Source: Ligustrum vulgare
Lineage: Eukaryota > Streptophyta > Magnoliopsida > Lamiales > Oleaceae
Assembly (NCBI GenBank): GCA_963555705.1
Contig: OY743172.1
Location: 27,093,446 to 27,157,445, forward strand
Direction: 5' to 3'
DNA: 64,000 nucleotides
Positions within the stretch are counted from its first letter, which is position 1. Each line of letters begins with the position of its first letter. The notes beneath the pieces were generated by a model. The model did not search any database, was not told the DNA's origin, and was given only the letters and a program-made list of their open reading frames with translations. Made by a program: the position numbers and the translations under genes. Positions 32,192 through 44,936 of this stretch are shown piece after piece.

Positions 32192-34555
32192 ACATCATTA
32201 GAACTTAAAGATCGCTCTTACAAAAATGTGAACCTTGTTTGAAATAAATCTCAACCACCCAAGACAAATGAGGCCGAGCTACACATAAGTTCTGATTATG
32301 CCTCGTTATTTCGTACATTGTTTTTATTATGTACATGTTCATGCTTTGAAGTTAAAATTATAATTTTTTCATAGCCACGGGGGATAATTTAATTTAAGAA
32401 AATTGATGATTTGCTTAAAATTCTCGAAAACATGTCCAAAGTTGATTTGATTTTGTGATTTGCATTTCTCTAATTTGCCTATTAGGGTGTCCAAATAAAT
32501 AGTTGAAAAATCAATTTCATCTCAATTCTCAACATGTCTTAATCATTTTCCTGTGTAAAATGAGTGGGATCTAATTCATGTGAAACTATTCTCAAAATCT
32601 TTAAGGTTCATCCTTCATTCTTCTTTCACTTATTCCTTTAATATTGTGAATGCTACTACTTATTTATAATTTTTTTTTCTATTTATTTATGGGAGAAAAC
32701 ATGAAATCCTACAGAAATAGTTCAAACTATGTTATACTATGCAAGATATTTGATAGAATTTTGGATTTATCAAATGGAATATCCAATTTGAAATTTTTTT
32801 TCGCTTTCAAACATCCAATGGTAATTTATTTATATTCAAATTGGATTTCATTATATTACTATTAACGTAAATGCATTATTCCCTACAAAAATTAGGCACT
32901 CGCACTCCAACTGAGGTGGTGTGTCTATATTGTTGAACAATGAACATACATACTTCAATAGGAAAATATTCAACATCTGTATTAGCAGCAAGGGGTTACT
33001 TTCCTTGTTTTTTCCATAGTATTCCTCAATAATTACTCTCTCTCTCACACAGATTTTCAAACCTCCTTAGGCATCATTCAGGTAACATGACAAAGTAACA
33101 TTAAGATACCATGACTTTAGGCCCTAGCAACAATGAAGGAGTGTATGATTGGCATCCCCTGCTATTAACACTTCAAAGAACACTTTAAATAGATTTTCTA
33201 TTCTACAAATAGATATTTTAACAATAAAATCAAAAATAAAAGTTTCTAAATCTGACTGGGATATTTTGAGGACTTGTGAAATAGCAAGTTACCAATAAAA
33301 ATCTGTAGAATTGAACTTGTTGCTAGATTACACTTCAGGAAATTTAAGCCAATTTGATAATTTTATGCCTCTCACTCTTCACATGTTGATATGCGTTGAC
33401 TTGGCAATTGCTCTAATGATTTACCAATCATTTTCTTTTATTTGAAGAGATGGACTCCTCATGGTTCATGCTTATTAAAGTTATTGACTGATTGTTAACT
33501 GTCTTGGATATTAACAATGGGCAAATTGAAGATTTCAATTATAGAAGTAATGGGATTACTGCAAGGGTAAGGGTTTCTTAATATATAGAATGAGCTGATA
33601 AATTTGTTCTCGATATTTTTGTGTTTTTACCAGTTCAAAGATTTATGAAATAACTTATTGGGATCAGTAAGAGTAATATTTAAACTTAAGATATTGCCAA
33701 AGGAAGATACTTGGTGTTCTGTGTGGATGATCTGATAGTAATCTAATAATTGCTGGATATAAATGCTAAAGCAGTGATGAATTACGATTTTATTATACAT
33801 TCTAGAAGAATATCTCCTCTATTTATGAACTAATAGATGAATATTTTGGATTATATACTTCAACACGTTTGATTCTTATTAGTTAAATGTGTAAATAACT
33901 GTTTTGATGTTCTATGCAATATGAGATGCTTTCTGGTTTATGTTAACTTCTGTTGTAGTGAAGTTCATCATTGGATATATGCTAAAAAGATGTCTTTGTA
34001 ACCGGCTTGTAGCTGCTTAACAAGTACCCAGAGTACAACTGTTTTTGAGACTCCCAGTAGCAAATTTGTTCCAAGCATTTGTCCTGGTAGTCACTCAAAT
34101 ATTGGACCCTGCCGTTTCAATGAGAATGAACATATTCTGATATATGACTTATCTGCACATTTAGGTTCTCTCTACAGGTGGTGTCGACTCGTGATATTAT
34201 GTTGTGATATAGAGCTCAAGTATTAACACATATATTCTAAGTATGAAGGTGCTGCCAAACGTACTGATTGATGATTACAGATTTGGATGTATGCTCACAC
34301 TATTTCCTGTGTAAGAATGGTTTCAATGTCCTTATCTTAAAATGTCTACATGCATACAGTTATTGATAAAGACTGGTTACACTTCTATTGATACCAGGAA
34401 AGTTGATAACAAAACAAATAATATTTCTCCCGGGATCGAGTAGGCACTAGAGCCATTAAATTGTAACACTAATTCGATATTTTGTTCCTCGATAATTTAT
34501 TTGGATTTGCAACATAAGAATCTTAAGTGAGTTCAACTATTGATTTTCGCTAATA
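32192..34555. other. Spacer, no gene seen
   Basis: AT-rich intergenic DNA with no supported coding sequence, RNA gene or complete element. Confidence 0.45.
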
Positions 34556-34558
34556 TTT

Positions 34559-35041
34559 ATCAACATATAATTCAATAAGCACAACAAGAAGGGCTGTACA
34601 TCAAATTTTGGATAAATCATGTTACAATTGTATTAACATAACGCTAATAAATACAACTTTAAAACAGTTCTCGTACAACGTACGACTTTCAACTAGTATA
34701 AATAGAAGTGTATTGCTTTTCTTTGTTAAAAAAAGAAATGTTGCGTGGCTGCAAACTGAGGCAAAAGTTGAAGGGAAATGTGATTATTATGAGCATCTAT
34801 CAACATATAATTTAATAAGCACAACAAGAAGGGCTGTACATCAAATTTTGGATAAATCATGTTACAATTGTATTAACATAACGCTAATAAATACAATTTT
34901 AAAATAATTCTCGTACAACGTACGACTTTCAACTAGTATAAATAGAAGTGTATTGCTTTTCTTTGTTAAAAAAAGAAATGTTGCTTGGCTGCAAACTGAG
35001 GCAAAAGTTGAAAGGAAATGTGATTATTATGAGCATCTATC
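34559..35041. repeat. 240-bp tandem duplication
   Basis: Two copies of a 240-bp unit (34,561 aligns with 34,801) differ at about six positions. Each contains a CGTACAACGTACG dyad and TATAAATAG. The second copy ends at GAGCATCTAT before the sequences diverge. Confidence 0.92.
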
Positions 35042-35334
35042 AATCAAACTTTGACATGTCAGCAAGGTTAGAGTATAGGACTATATTTGACAACTTGTTT
35101 CAGTAAATGATGACTATCTATGATGTGTACGTTTGCACCCAACTTTCAAAACTATCTATGTTTCTTCCATATTTGCAAACATAAGACTCCCACATCCCCA
35201 TAGAGAGAGAGATAGAGAGAGAGAGTAATTCACCAATGGGTATTAACAATTATAAATAAAATGGAAAACTATTGCTTATCCTTAAATATGCAAACCTAAC
35301 CGCTGAAAATAGTATATAAAGACAAAAGGGGAGT

Positions 35335-36700
35335 TGATATGTGATAAGTGTATTTTATATACTTATTAACATGCTAAAAATGAGATATATTATTGTTGTT
35401 TTAGAATAAATGCAATCGATTTCCTTGTTATTTATTTATATTTCAGAAATAATATCAAAGTCTATAAAATGAAGCAACTAAGGAAAATATAGAACAATTG
35501 AATGATAAATTGAGCTAAATTATACACATGGAAAGTGTATAAAGTCGATTTAGGTAAAAAATGAGCTAACTGGAAGAAATCAGAAGTTCAAAAACTAAAT
35601 TAATCTAATTGAAAGATGAAGGGCTTGAGGTGCAATACGAGGATCAACATACACATATTGAAAGATGAAAATTTTATAGCAACGATAATACCACACAATC
35701 GCGCCTTAGAAACCTACGCGGTCGAGCTATGGCATCTGAATTAAGCAGAATTGAATTTCATCTTACCACGTGAACATGGCCCTCATAACCATGCGATCGC
35801 GTGCGTGCTTGATTGGGCCGCATCTAGGCTTTTTAACGCGATTTTTATCTAGTCTTCTTTTAATTAACCTGTATCTTGACCATGCCTATATATGCTGATC
35901 ATTATGAACGAGATCAGGGTTCCCTACTCTCTATAATTCAGACTAAAATTCTATCATCTTATTGGAGAATTAATTGGTGCACCAAGTGAAGGTTGGAGAT
36001 TCATGCAAAAGGAGAAATAATTTATCCAATTAGGTCATGAATTCTAAAACATCCTTTTGTATTTTATGTTAGAATTGTGAAGCTTTATTTTTCCGGGTTA
36101 CGTGCTTTGATATTTGTCTAATTTAATGCAATTTATGGGTTTGAGCAATTAATTTCGAGTTTCATGTTTCTACAATTTTTTAGCTAATTATTGTATGAAT
36201 GTTGTGATGATTTCTTATGTTCGAAAGATTATGATTTCATTAAACATATTTTTATTACCACATGTACAACTATGATTTATGTTATCTTTTAAAGTGTTTA
36301 CAAAACGTTAATGCTTTTCTATATGTTTGCATTTGTCATAAAAATATAGTCGGATTACATATAAAAAGAGAATTTGATTTACCATGGTTTTAATCAAAAT
36401 AGGAATATTGATGTTCAAAATCTCATTAATTGTAGTTAAACGTTTAATCAAAGCATGAATGAAGGGAGTAAAGTCTATTATCAATACTAGCATGTTTTTC
36501 TCATTATTTTTTATTGTTTAAAACTGTCTATTTTATTTCGTTAGTTTAATTCCAAATTCAAAACCAAATCAATATTTCTTTAGTTCCAGTTAATGATTTT
36601 AATCTAAAATAACAAATCATCTTAATCCTCGTGGATATAATACTTTTGTGATCCGTATACTTGCGTTCAAAAATCAAGCAACAATCTGCAAAGAAAATGT
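35335..36700 (+). repeat. LTR-like remnant, possibly Ty3-gypsy
   Basis: Starts with GTGATAAGTGTATTTTATATAC-like text. It contains GCGGTCGAGCTATGGC and GCGATCGCG and ends with CCTCGTGGATATAATACTTTTGTGATCCGTATACTTGCG-type wording that I associate with plant gypsy LTR 3' ends. No TSD or coding domains were found, so a solo or truncated LTR is only inferred. Confidence 0.3.
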
Positions 36701-36739
36701 ATTGAAGAAGTTGATTAATTGCTGTTCTTAAATGTAGTG

Positions 36740-38290
36740 ACATGGATTATGAGTTGTCTAGCTTTGATTGCCATTTTTTTTTGACAAAAAAATAGTTTTG
36801 AATAGTGATTGATGGGGATGAATGTCACTTGCCAAATATTTTTTAATTATACACTATCATGTACATAGTATAGCAAGTTTTAAAGCGAAATATAAAAATT
36901 CGAATTCGTGCTGTTATGTAAAATTTCATCGATAATAAAATTCACCAAAACAAAATCGACACACTTAACACAACTTATTGTAACGAATCACAATTCTCCC
37001 AATATTCTAAAATCCAAAATCCAAAACCCTAGGGAAATGAATCGACACATATTCATTAAGTATCGATACATGCAAACGTATAAGTTAGGGTTACACGCGT
37101 CTGAAGCCTGAATTTCATAAAATTAACAACCAATCACAGCGTGCCACTTGCTAGACATGAAAGTAGCGTTTCATGCATAAGAATACCTTCTACTTATAGC
37201 ATAGGTGAGTTCTAAATCTAGTTTTAGGGCAATCGTTTCCTAGAAAGGACAAAACTAAATTTGACAACTTCATGTTGATCCTTGAAAATTATGTATAAAT
37301 ATGAAGCTAAGATTTCTGCATGGAATATATATTTATCTAGACTACAAACTCTCCGAAACACTGATCATATCCGAAATTAGGCTAGCTTGCAAGAAGGTAG
37401 AAATGCAATTTCAATTTCTGAATCATGTTAAGGTATAGTCAGACCATGATAAAACCCTAACATGATCCTAACTACTCCTACAAAGATCTTGAGGTGTTTA
37501 AATACACAAAAATAGAAATGTTGAAAGAATCAAGATCAGTTGCAAAACAGAATCCTGAGTATCGATACAATGTATCGATACATGAAGATCGTTACATTGT
37601 TTTATTTTCAAAATACAGAAATTGATCATGGTTTCTTTGATGTCTTTTTCAGATTCATAGGAAGGTAAGTAGCACTGCATTCTAAACTGGTCTTAAATGC
37701 TACTTTGTGCCCTTATTTGATTATTGATTGTGTTGCATTCAATGGTTTTCTTGCATTATTACAATCATAACATATCCCGTATGTGATTCTACCGAAAAGG
37801 TGATCGTGATGTATCGTGAAAATATTTGAATATCGTGAGAAATGTTTGAATTAGGGGTATTATATTCTTTGTGATTTTTAAGCGCTCCAGGGATAATGTC
37901 TGATTTGTTAGGCTCACGTAAAAGCCTGGCTTTCCTAAACTAAATTGCTACTTGCTGAATACTTTTTGTATTCATATTTTTTATGTTTTACAAAAATGCA
38001 GATGCTTAATCAAATGGTTTTTCAAGCAGATTCGAAGGGACGGAAGCTCACATCGGATGAGACTATATATATTTTCACTAATGGAGTAGAGATTTGAAAT
38101 TATCACCCAGAGTACCCAACCCTGTATCGCTGAGTATACCCAAGTGATTGAAGAGTACCATGGTGCTCATAATTTTGAATTGTTATATATAGATGAATAT
38201 AATGTAATAAATATGTAAGTTTGTAGTTGAAATCGGCGCATGACCACATTTTGAATCCGGTTGGTATCCGCGTCAACCTATGTAAATGTT
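36740..38290. other. Spacer with TATCGATACA motifs
   Basis: No gene seen. TATCGATACA occurs near 37,061, 37,559 and 37,573 (two copies in tandem, TATCGATACAATGTATCGATACAT), with further forms at 39,609-39,910 on the far side of the nested MITEs. This suggests one older repeat element interrupted at 38,291. Confidence 0.4.
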
Positions 38291-38820
38291 AACTAAGTGT
38301 GTGTTTGATTGCGATAGTGAAAAATGGGTGGAAAGAAAATATTTTCAAGGAATTGATTTTACTTGGAAAATATTTTCCTGGAAAATCAATTGAAAGTGTT
38401 TGATTGGTTTAATTTTCTAGGTGGAAAAAGTGGGAAATTTTCTAAATTTCGTTGTTTGATTGACATTATTTTTCATGAAAAATAAATTAAATTTTTGCTG
38501 TTTTAATCAATTTTTTTTTCAACACATTTGTACTTGATAATGATAATGTTATTTTTGGGGAAAATAAATAAATTTATTAACAATAACAAAATTGATCAAA
38601 CGTGGCGAAATTTTTTTTCCATCTAACCTTCAAAACATTTTCTTAGCAAATGTGTAAGAAAAAAATTTCCTAATTTACCTAGAAAAGTGGCTTGTGGAAG
38701 GATTTGTAGGAAAAAATCTTCCTTGCCAAATATGTCCAATCAAACATGTAAAGTGAAGGAAGATGGAAAAGAATTTCTTTTTCCATGAAAAATTTGTGGT
38801 TATCAAATATAGCCTAAGTT
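38291..38820. mobile_element. MITE with TTTGAT-type termini
   Basis: The left end AACTAAGTGTGTGTTTGATTG is mirrored by the right end, whose reverse complement is AACTTAGGCTATATTTGATAA. The interior holds repeated GGAAAATATTTTC and CCATGAAAAA text, some of it palindromic. No coding capacity. The right TIR was the target of the next element. Confidence 0.6.
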
Positions 38821-39546
38821 AGAGGTGTCAAGACGGATGAGCCGACCAGACCTGTGAAAATCGGCCCTCATCAACCAGGGACCGCGGCCTAACCCGTGAC
38901 CCGTGCGGGTGGTTCATGGATCATGAAGTTATGAACCGCGGGTTTTGCGGGTCAAACTTTCGCGGGCAGCGGTTAACCTGCTGACCCGTAAAATAAAATA
39001 AAAAAAAACTGTTTTTATTAAATATGGTAACATTGAAAATCTCCTTTCTTCTACAAACTTTGATACAACTTTTAAAGCAAAATCTTATTTATTTTTCTCT
39101 GTAATAGCTAAAAAAACGTAATGTTCTTTGATAATAGTAATTAGAAATATATTTAGCATTTAATTGTTATTTTTTTATGTTTTATTTAAATTTGCAAATT
39201 TAAAAGTAATTCATATAATTTTAAATCCTATGTAAATGTTTTATAGTATAAATATGAACTTATCATTTTAATCATTTTTGTATTTAGAAACTTGACAAAA
39301 AAATTGCTATATATATGAAAAAAAACTATGTTTTTATTCATATAGGTCAAATCAGAACGAATCGCGACCCGCATGGACTCGACCCGGATGGGCCTATGGG
39401 CGGGCCTGGGTTTTAGTTTGAAATTTGTGAGCTTATCCGGAACCGGCCCGTAATTCGCAACGGACGGGCTTTTTTTCAAGCAGGCCATTACCGAGCTTTT
39501 ATGTTGACGGGTCGACCCGGTCCGGATCACCGGGATTAACACCTCT
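38821..39546. mobile_element. Nested MITE, 726 bp, TSD AGCCTAAGTT
   Basis: TIRs are AGAGGTGTCAA at 38,821 and TTAACACCTCT ending at 39,546. The exact 10-mer AGCCTAAGTT flanks both ends (38,811-38,820 and 39,547-39,556). The ends are GC-rich with GACCCGT/ACGGGTC words in inverted arrangement and the centre is AT-rich. The 9-10 bp TSD points to the Mutator superfamily. Confidence 0.88.
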
Positions 39547-39556
39547 AGCCTAAGTT

Positions 39557-41271
39557 TTAGGTATGTAAACGGGTGTTTTGCACTTAATTAAGTATCATTT
39601 CAAGTATATGTATCGATATCTAACAATTAGGTTTTTCTAAAGAACTTTGGCGCCAAGTTTCAAATTGCAGGTGGCAAATTGCACCCTGATGTCAATACCT
39701 AGTATCGATACACACAAATGCGATGATCAAAAACAAAGTTTTAGGTGGAAGCTGAATAATTCAAAACCCCAACTAAATTTGCAAGATAATTTATGTGTGC
39801 AGTCCCAAAATGTTTCCTTTTATACAGTAACAAGGTTTGGGTATGAAAAACTGAAAATTTAGGGTTACAATTCGTACTTAAATCTTTTAAAGAACCATTC
39901 ATGTACCGATACATGCAGATCAAAGAAATTTCATTTTTTACTTTGGCGAGCCCTTTCAAGTTTTCGTTGCATCTTATTTATAAAACTAGATATATTATAT
40001 TTGTAAAAGTCGGGTGCCCCACACTTATTAACGATTAAGCTAAGAGAATGAAAAAATAGAGAGAAATATCGAATTCGTGAGTCAGAGATGCCAAATCAAC
40101 AACACAGGGACGAAGCAACTACAATTAGAAGAGATGAATGAGAAGAACATTCTATGGTTCCACTGACTGAAGAAAATGATGAAATCGGCTCATGTGCTGT
40201 ATTGATTACTTACAAGTAGTATAAGTGCAAATAAGCTTTATTGTATTGATTATTATTTAGTGGAAATGAGTCCCTCACCACCCATTGAACACAAATCTAA
40301 TTTATGATACCTGAAATAATATATTTTGAATATTTCATTATTCATATACAAATTTTTAGGTATTTATCACCATAATTAAAAATAAAAATATTAACTACTA
40401 CATATTTATGTAACAGAACATTAACTGAAATTTGGAAAAAAAAAAACTAGCTTAACGGTCCCTGATTTTGCTCTTAAGATTAATGGAGAATAAGTATCAA
40501 ATTTAAATAGAGAAACGACCTCTTCCAGCGGTTGCTATATCTCAACCATTGAATCATTCGAACAGTTCAAAATTTTATTCAAATTCAAATTCAAATCTCT
40601 TCCAAGTGTGATCGAATCAAACTTCCGAATCCTAATGTTTTTTAATGACTATATGTATTCATGATCACTGAACATAATTTGATTTTGTGATCCGAAATCT
40701 AGATAATAGTTTATATAGATGTTATTTGATTTAGAATCAGTCTATATCATTAATTCTGCACAATTCGACACAAAAATATCAGTCTGATTGTCGATTTCGA
40801 TTTTTCAGTTTCCATCAACAGTTTGGACCCTCCTTCAAAGGTCTGTATTCCGCTGATTTCACAAAGAGCAACATCAGTTTGAATATGAAATCTCATCCAA
40901 GTGTGATCAAATCGAATCAAATGTCATCGCCACCCGACCTCAAGCCAAAAACAAGAAACCAGCAAACTGATACAATTGGTCGGAGTCTGAGTGGATGATT
41001 CCGCTTGCACCACCTGCATTGCCTTCATTCCTGCCTTGCACAGCTTCGATTAGGATCTCCTTTTTCTTGCACCTTGAGCAGGAAGTCGCCGTAGACCATT
41101 GCCTATTATCGACACAGTCAGATGGCCAAAGCTTCTATCGTCGGTGTCTAATATTCATAGCCAATGATTGACAATTTAGAAAACGGTGAGTAAGCTATTT
41201 CTTCCTTCTCAATTTTTGAAATTGTTACGTATTCTAAAGCTCTTATTGATTTTCGAGGTGGATGGGGTTAG
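39557..41271. other. Spacer, no gene seen
   Basis: Further TATCGATACA forms occur up to 39,910. A mixed-composition stretch at 40,960-41,150 gives a minus-strand reading with TSCSRCKKKEILIEAVQGR, which I could not assign. Confidence 0.35.
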
Positions 41272-43500
41272 TAGTGATGACAACGGTTTAGCTCGGTTCA
41301 TAGTCATTTCGGCCAAAACCATAACCAAATCTCCAATTTTTTGCTCATACCATAACTGCTCCATAACCCCCTAAGTCGGGTTTTGGTTCGGTTCGGTTCG
41401 ATTAATAACTACTTAAATATAAATTAATTTTTGTAAGTCCAACGGGAAAAAATAGTTTATTAAAAAAAAAAAATAATACTAAGCAAATTTTGCAAACAAT
41501 ATCTCAATTCTCAATTTTAAAATCTGAATTCAGTAAATAATATTATGAGCATAACAATATTAGTATATTATAGTACAATTATTATACAAAGACAAAATAA
41601 ATTATTTTTTCCGATCTTAACACTTGAGAACAACAAATATTTTGTTTCTTGACCTTTATACTTCATTCTTTCTCGCTATAAGTATTGTTAGCAGCATATG
41701 TCATTGTTGATTCCTATTTGATAAAAGAAAAAATTTATTGGGGCTGGTGTGTGTGTGGTCACGCCTGTGGAGAACTGTCATATGTCGAGAGGAAGAGTGA
41801 TTGAGGGAGTGGATATGAATGAAGAGGAAATTACACCTATCCCTGTTAGTTAAGAACCAAATTAAAAAATAAGGTAAAATCCATATTTATTCAAATCCCA
41901 GGTTATAACCCATCTTTTTAATATTTTATTGATTAAATTAAACTAAATATTTGTACAATACTCAAGTACAGAAACCAAATACCCAAAAACAATTCAACCC
42001 TAAAATTTTACAGACCATTCAATCAATCCACAACTGTGCTCATAATCGGCCTAAGGAATGCCTCATTGTACAACGGCGAGTTGCACACAGTGCCTTTGCG
42101 GGTTGTAGCAGTAGCAGCAGCGGTTCTACACCAGCGTCACCACTAATCCTATAGGGGTCGCGTGCAGTGGCTGCGGTGCTTGTAGATGCCTACATTTTCT
42201 CTATTAACAGGTAGTGTTATGACTGGTTTTGGTCGAGACTGCGGTGCCGCTGCTAGATCTAGTAGCAGCCCTGCTTTTTGCGTTTTGCAGCGGCACGCTG
42301 CTTCTTGTGTTTTGCCCTTTTCTTTTAGAACTTTGGTTGGTGGTGGTACAACCGGTGTGAAGTAACGACGACGGAGGCGGATGCTGAGGCGGTGGGGATA
42401 TGTATGGATCTGGTGGAGTGCTGGTCTCTGTGAGGGCGTGGAATGCAGACTTGTTGCTAGTTGCGGTGCGGTTTGATTGTGGTGGTGTGCAAGTAGGTGC
42501 TGTGGGCAGTAATAGTTGGAGGTGTCGTTGGAAGTGGTGTCTTTGACAGTACGGTGGTTGAAGATTTTGGTCGAGTGTGAATGTTTTGCTCTCCTGCAGT
42601 CACAATTTTGTTTGGTAGGGGTGGTGGCGGCTGCGGTGAAGGTGGAGGTAGTTGTGGTTGTTCTAGTAGCAGTGGGTGGTTCGATTAATGTTGTGGTGTG
42701 TTGATCTGTCATGGTGATCGAAGGTGAAGGTGGTGAATGTGACCGTAAATAAATTGTGACCTAAATATTTTATACTTGTGAATTTAAAATAAATTGTGAT
42801 CTAAATATTTTATACTTGTGACCTAAATATATTATATTGGTGACCTTAAAATAATTTGTAATTGAATCAGTTGTGACTTGTGACCCTAGAAATAAATTGG
42901 TTGTGACCTTAAAAAGCTATGATTGTAAATTGTGAACCTAAATAATTGTAATTTGTAACCTCAAGTAATTGTGACTCGTGACCTAAAGTTGTATTTTATG
43001 ATCTGAGATTTTATAATATTGTGACCTTAATATTTATAATTAATAACATATTTATAATTATTTAATTTTATTAATTAATCTTAATTGCAACCTAATTTTA
43101 GAAATTATACAAGTTTCATCTTAATTTTGAAATTTGTATTTATAATCACTGCATTTATGTATTTTTCCTATAAATGAATCAGATATTCAGATGACTATAG
43201 ACTCAGGATTAATGGATTTAAATTAGACTTTAGTCATGTGAGCAGGGATAATTGACTTTTAAATAGAAACTCTAATTTTCGGTTTTTTATGTTTTAAATA
43301 TAGTTCAAAATCAATTTTTTTTAATCGAGTATTCGGTTAGGTTCGGAGCACTGGCACAATTACATTATCCGCTCCGCCAAAAATTGGGACATTAAATTTG
43401 CATACTATACCCACCTTACTACCCATCGATTCGTCTTTTTTTTTTTTTTTTTTTTTTGCATTATTCGGTTCGATTCAGACAGTTCAAATTGCCATCCCTA
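41272..43500. mobile_element. hAT-type non-autonomous element, 2.2 kb
   Basis: The left end TAGTGATGACAAC and the right end, whose reverse complement is TAGGGATGGCAAT, form degenerate hAT-style TIRs. The flanking 8-mers GGGGTTAG (41,264-41,271) and GGGGTGAG (43,501-43,508) agree at seven of eight bases. Subterminal GGTTCGGTTCGG repeats (41,382) mirror TTCGGTTCG near 43,464. The interior has a low-complexity, GT-rich stretch at 42,100-42,715 and many degenerate TGTGACCTAAA repeats at 42,745-43,020. No transposase is seen. Confidence 0.6.
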
Positions 43501-44365
43501 GGGGTGAGACGGTGGGAGCGAATAGTTTTCTTCATTTTCTTTTTATTTTGTCTCAACTACTTAATTGTTTACGAGTTTAAATAACCAAGTCTCTATTTAA
43601 CAAACTTGTTTAGAGTTAGAGTGACCCAAGCCCTGCCCCTTCTCGAATTTTTTGTCCCGAATTCGCCCCGCGTCAGGCTTAAATGCTGGTCGGGGCATTG
43701 CAGGGCGAGGCACGGGGCATTGTGGGGGCGACAAATTGCCCCATTTAATGATCCATTTATATAAGCGGAGCGAGACAAGTCGGATTTCATAAACTAAATT
43801 ATTTCTTACTGAATTAAAACAAAATCACGAGTTTTGCGCGCACACACAAAAATTATCCTCATTTTTATATGTAATTGGACAAATTGAAAAAGCTCACTCT
43901 CAACAAAGTGGCTTCACGCATACACACACAAAAACTATTATCATTTTGTTATGAATCTAGACATTGAAATGACTCACTCTCAACAAAGGGCATCCAAATT
44001 TCAAAATATATGAACAAGCATGAAGATGGACGAAGAATTACCCACTTAAGATTTTTAAGTTCTGTCTCAATAAAGCACATAAGACCTATCAAGAATTGAG
44101 TTATCTCTATATCACTTGCTCAATGAAAAATTCAAGAGATATTAATTTTACCTCAAACCTATCTCATTTTTAAAAAAAAAAAACTTGAGAACAAGGCTGG
44201 GCGGATCGGGGAGCGGAATAACCGTCCCCGTCTAGATCGGGTAAGAGTTTTCTTGCAGATTTGATTGGGTAAGAGTTTTCTTGCCCCGAATCCGCTCCAC
44301 CACCTCATTTATGCAGAGCACGACCACGCAAGTCTCGATTTTCCTAGTTCATTTTGCCATCCCTA
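43499..44365. mobile_element. Possible second hAT-like MITE abutting the first
   Basis: Text beginning TAGGGGTGAGACGG at 43,499 and ending in TTTTGCCATCCCTA at 44,365 has the same terminal style as the preceding element. Internal GGGGC/GCCCC-rich blocks (43,630-43,745 and 44,205-44,320) are in inverted arrangement. TSD not resolved. Confidence 0.35.
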
Positions 44366-44936
44366 AACTTGTTTTTAGCATATTTTAAAATACAATTCTC
44401 TAAATCACTTTTTAACTACGCACATTTTCTCTCTCCACTTTTAAACAACATTTTATTTCGAAAACTTAAAAAAATATTTTTAAGCAAGAAACTTTTGACT
44501 GACAAAGCAAGTTACCCTTCATCATTTTAAATTCCTCAAAACTGGTCATAGTTCAATTTTTAATGATCAAATTAGACGGTTTCGAATATTTGGACTTTGC
44601 TATGAATTTTTGAAAAGATTGAGAGAGTGAATGGCACAAAATGGATATTATGGTGAAGTCTATTAAAAAAATGAAAGGCTTAAAAACTGCTGCTGCAACT
44701 TTCCCTTTCTTTTTTAGGGATACGTAGCACAAACTGAATTGCTGAGTAACAAACACGGAAAATAACTTCAATAAAAAAACTTCAATGCTGGAATCTAGTA
44801 GTTAAGGGGATGATATGACACAATAGCACTGAAACTCAAACGACTACTTTCGGCTAACAACTTGTGAAACAAAATGTAATTATCCTTCTAGATTTTAACA
44901 GAGATAATAATGAAGAAACTTTGGTAGTAGATCAAC
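44366..44936. other. 3' flank of RPL35
   Basis: AT-rich. A MITE-like block with 'tttttaacyacrcacattttctctctcc' text lies at 44,375-44,490. It presumably contains the RPL35 3' UTR and polyadenylation region, which cannot be fixed from sequence alone. Confidence 0.4.

Noticed and set aside
40960..41150. Minus-strand exon candidate with TSCSRCKKKEILIEAV
   Set aside because: Short, no clear splice borders, and no family recognised.
42149..42712. 187-codon minus-strand open frame
   Set aside because: Thr/His/Pro-rich low-complexity translation with no domain. It lies in a compositionally biased insert of a hAT-like element.
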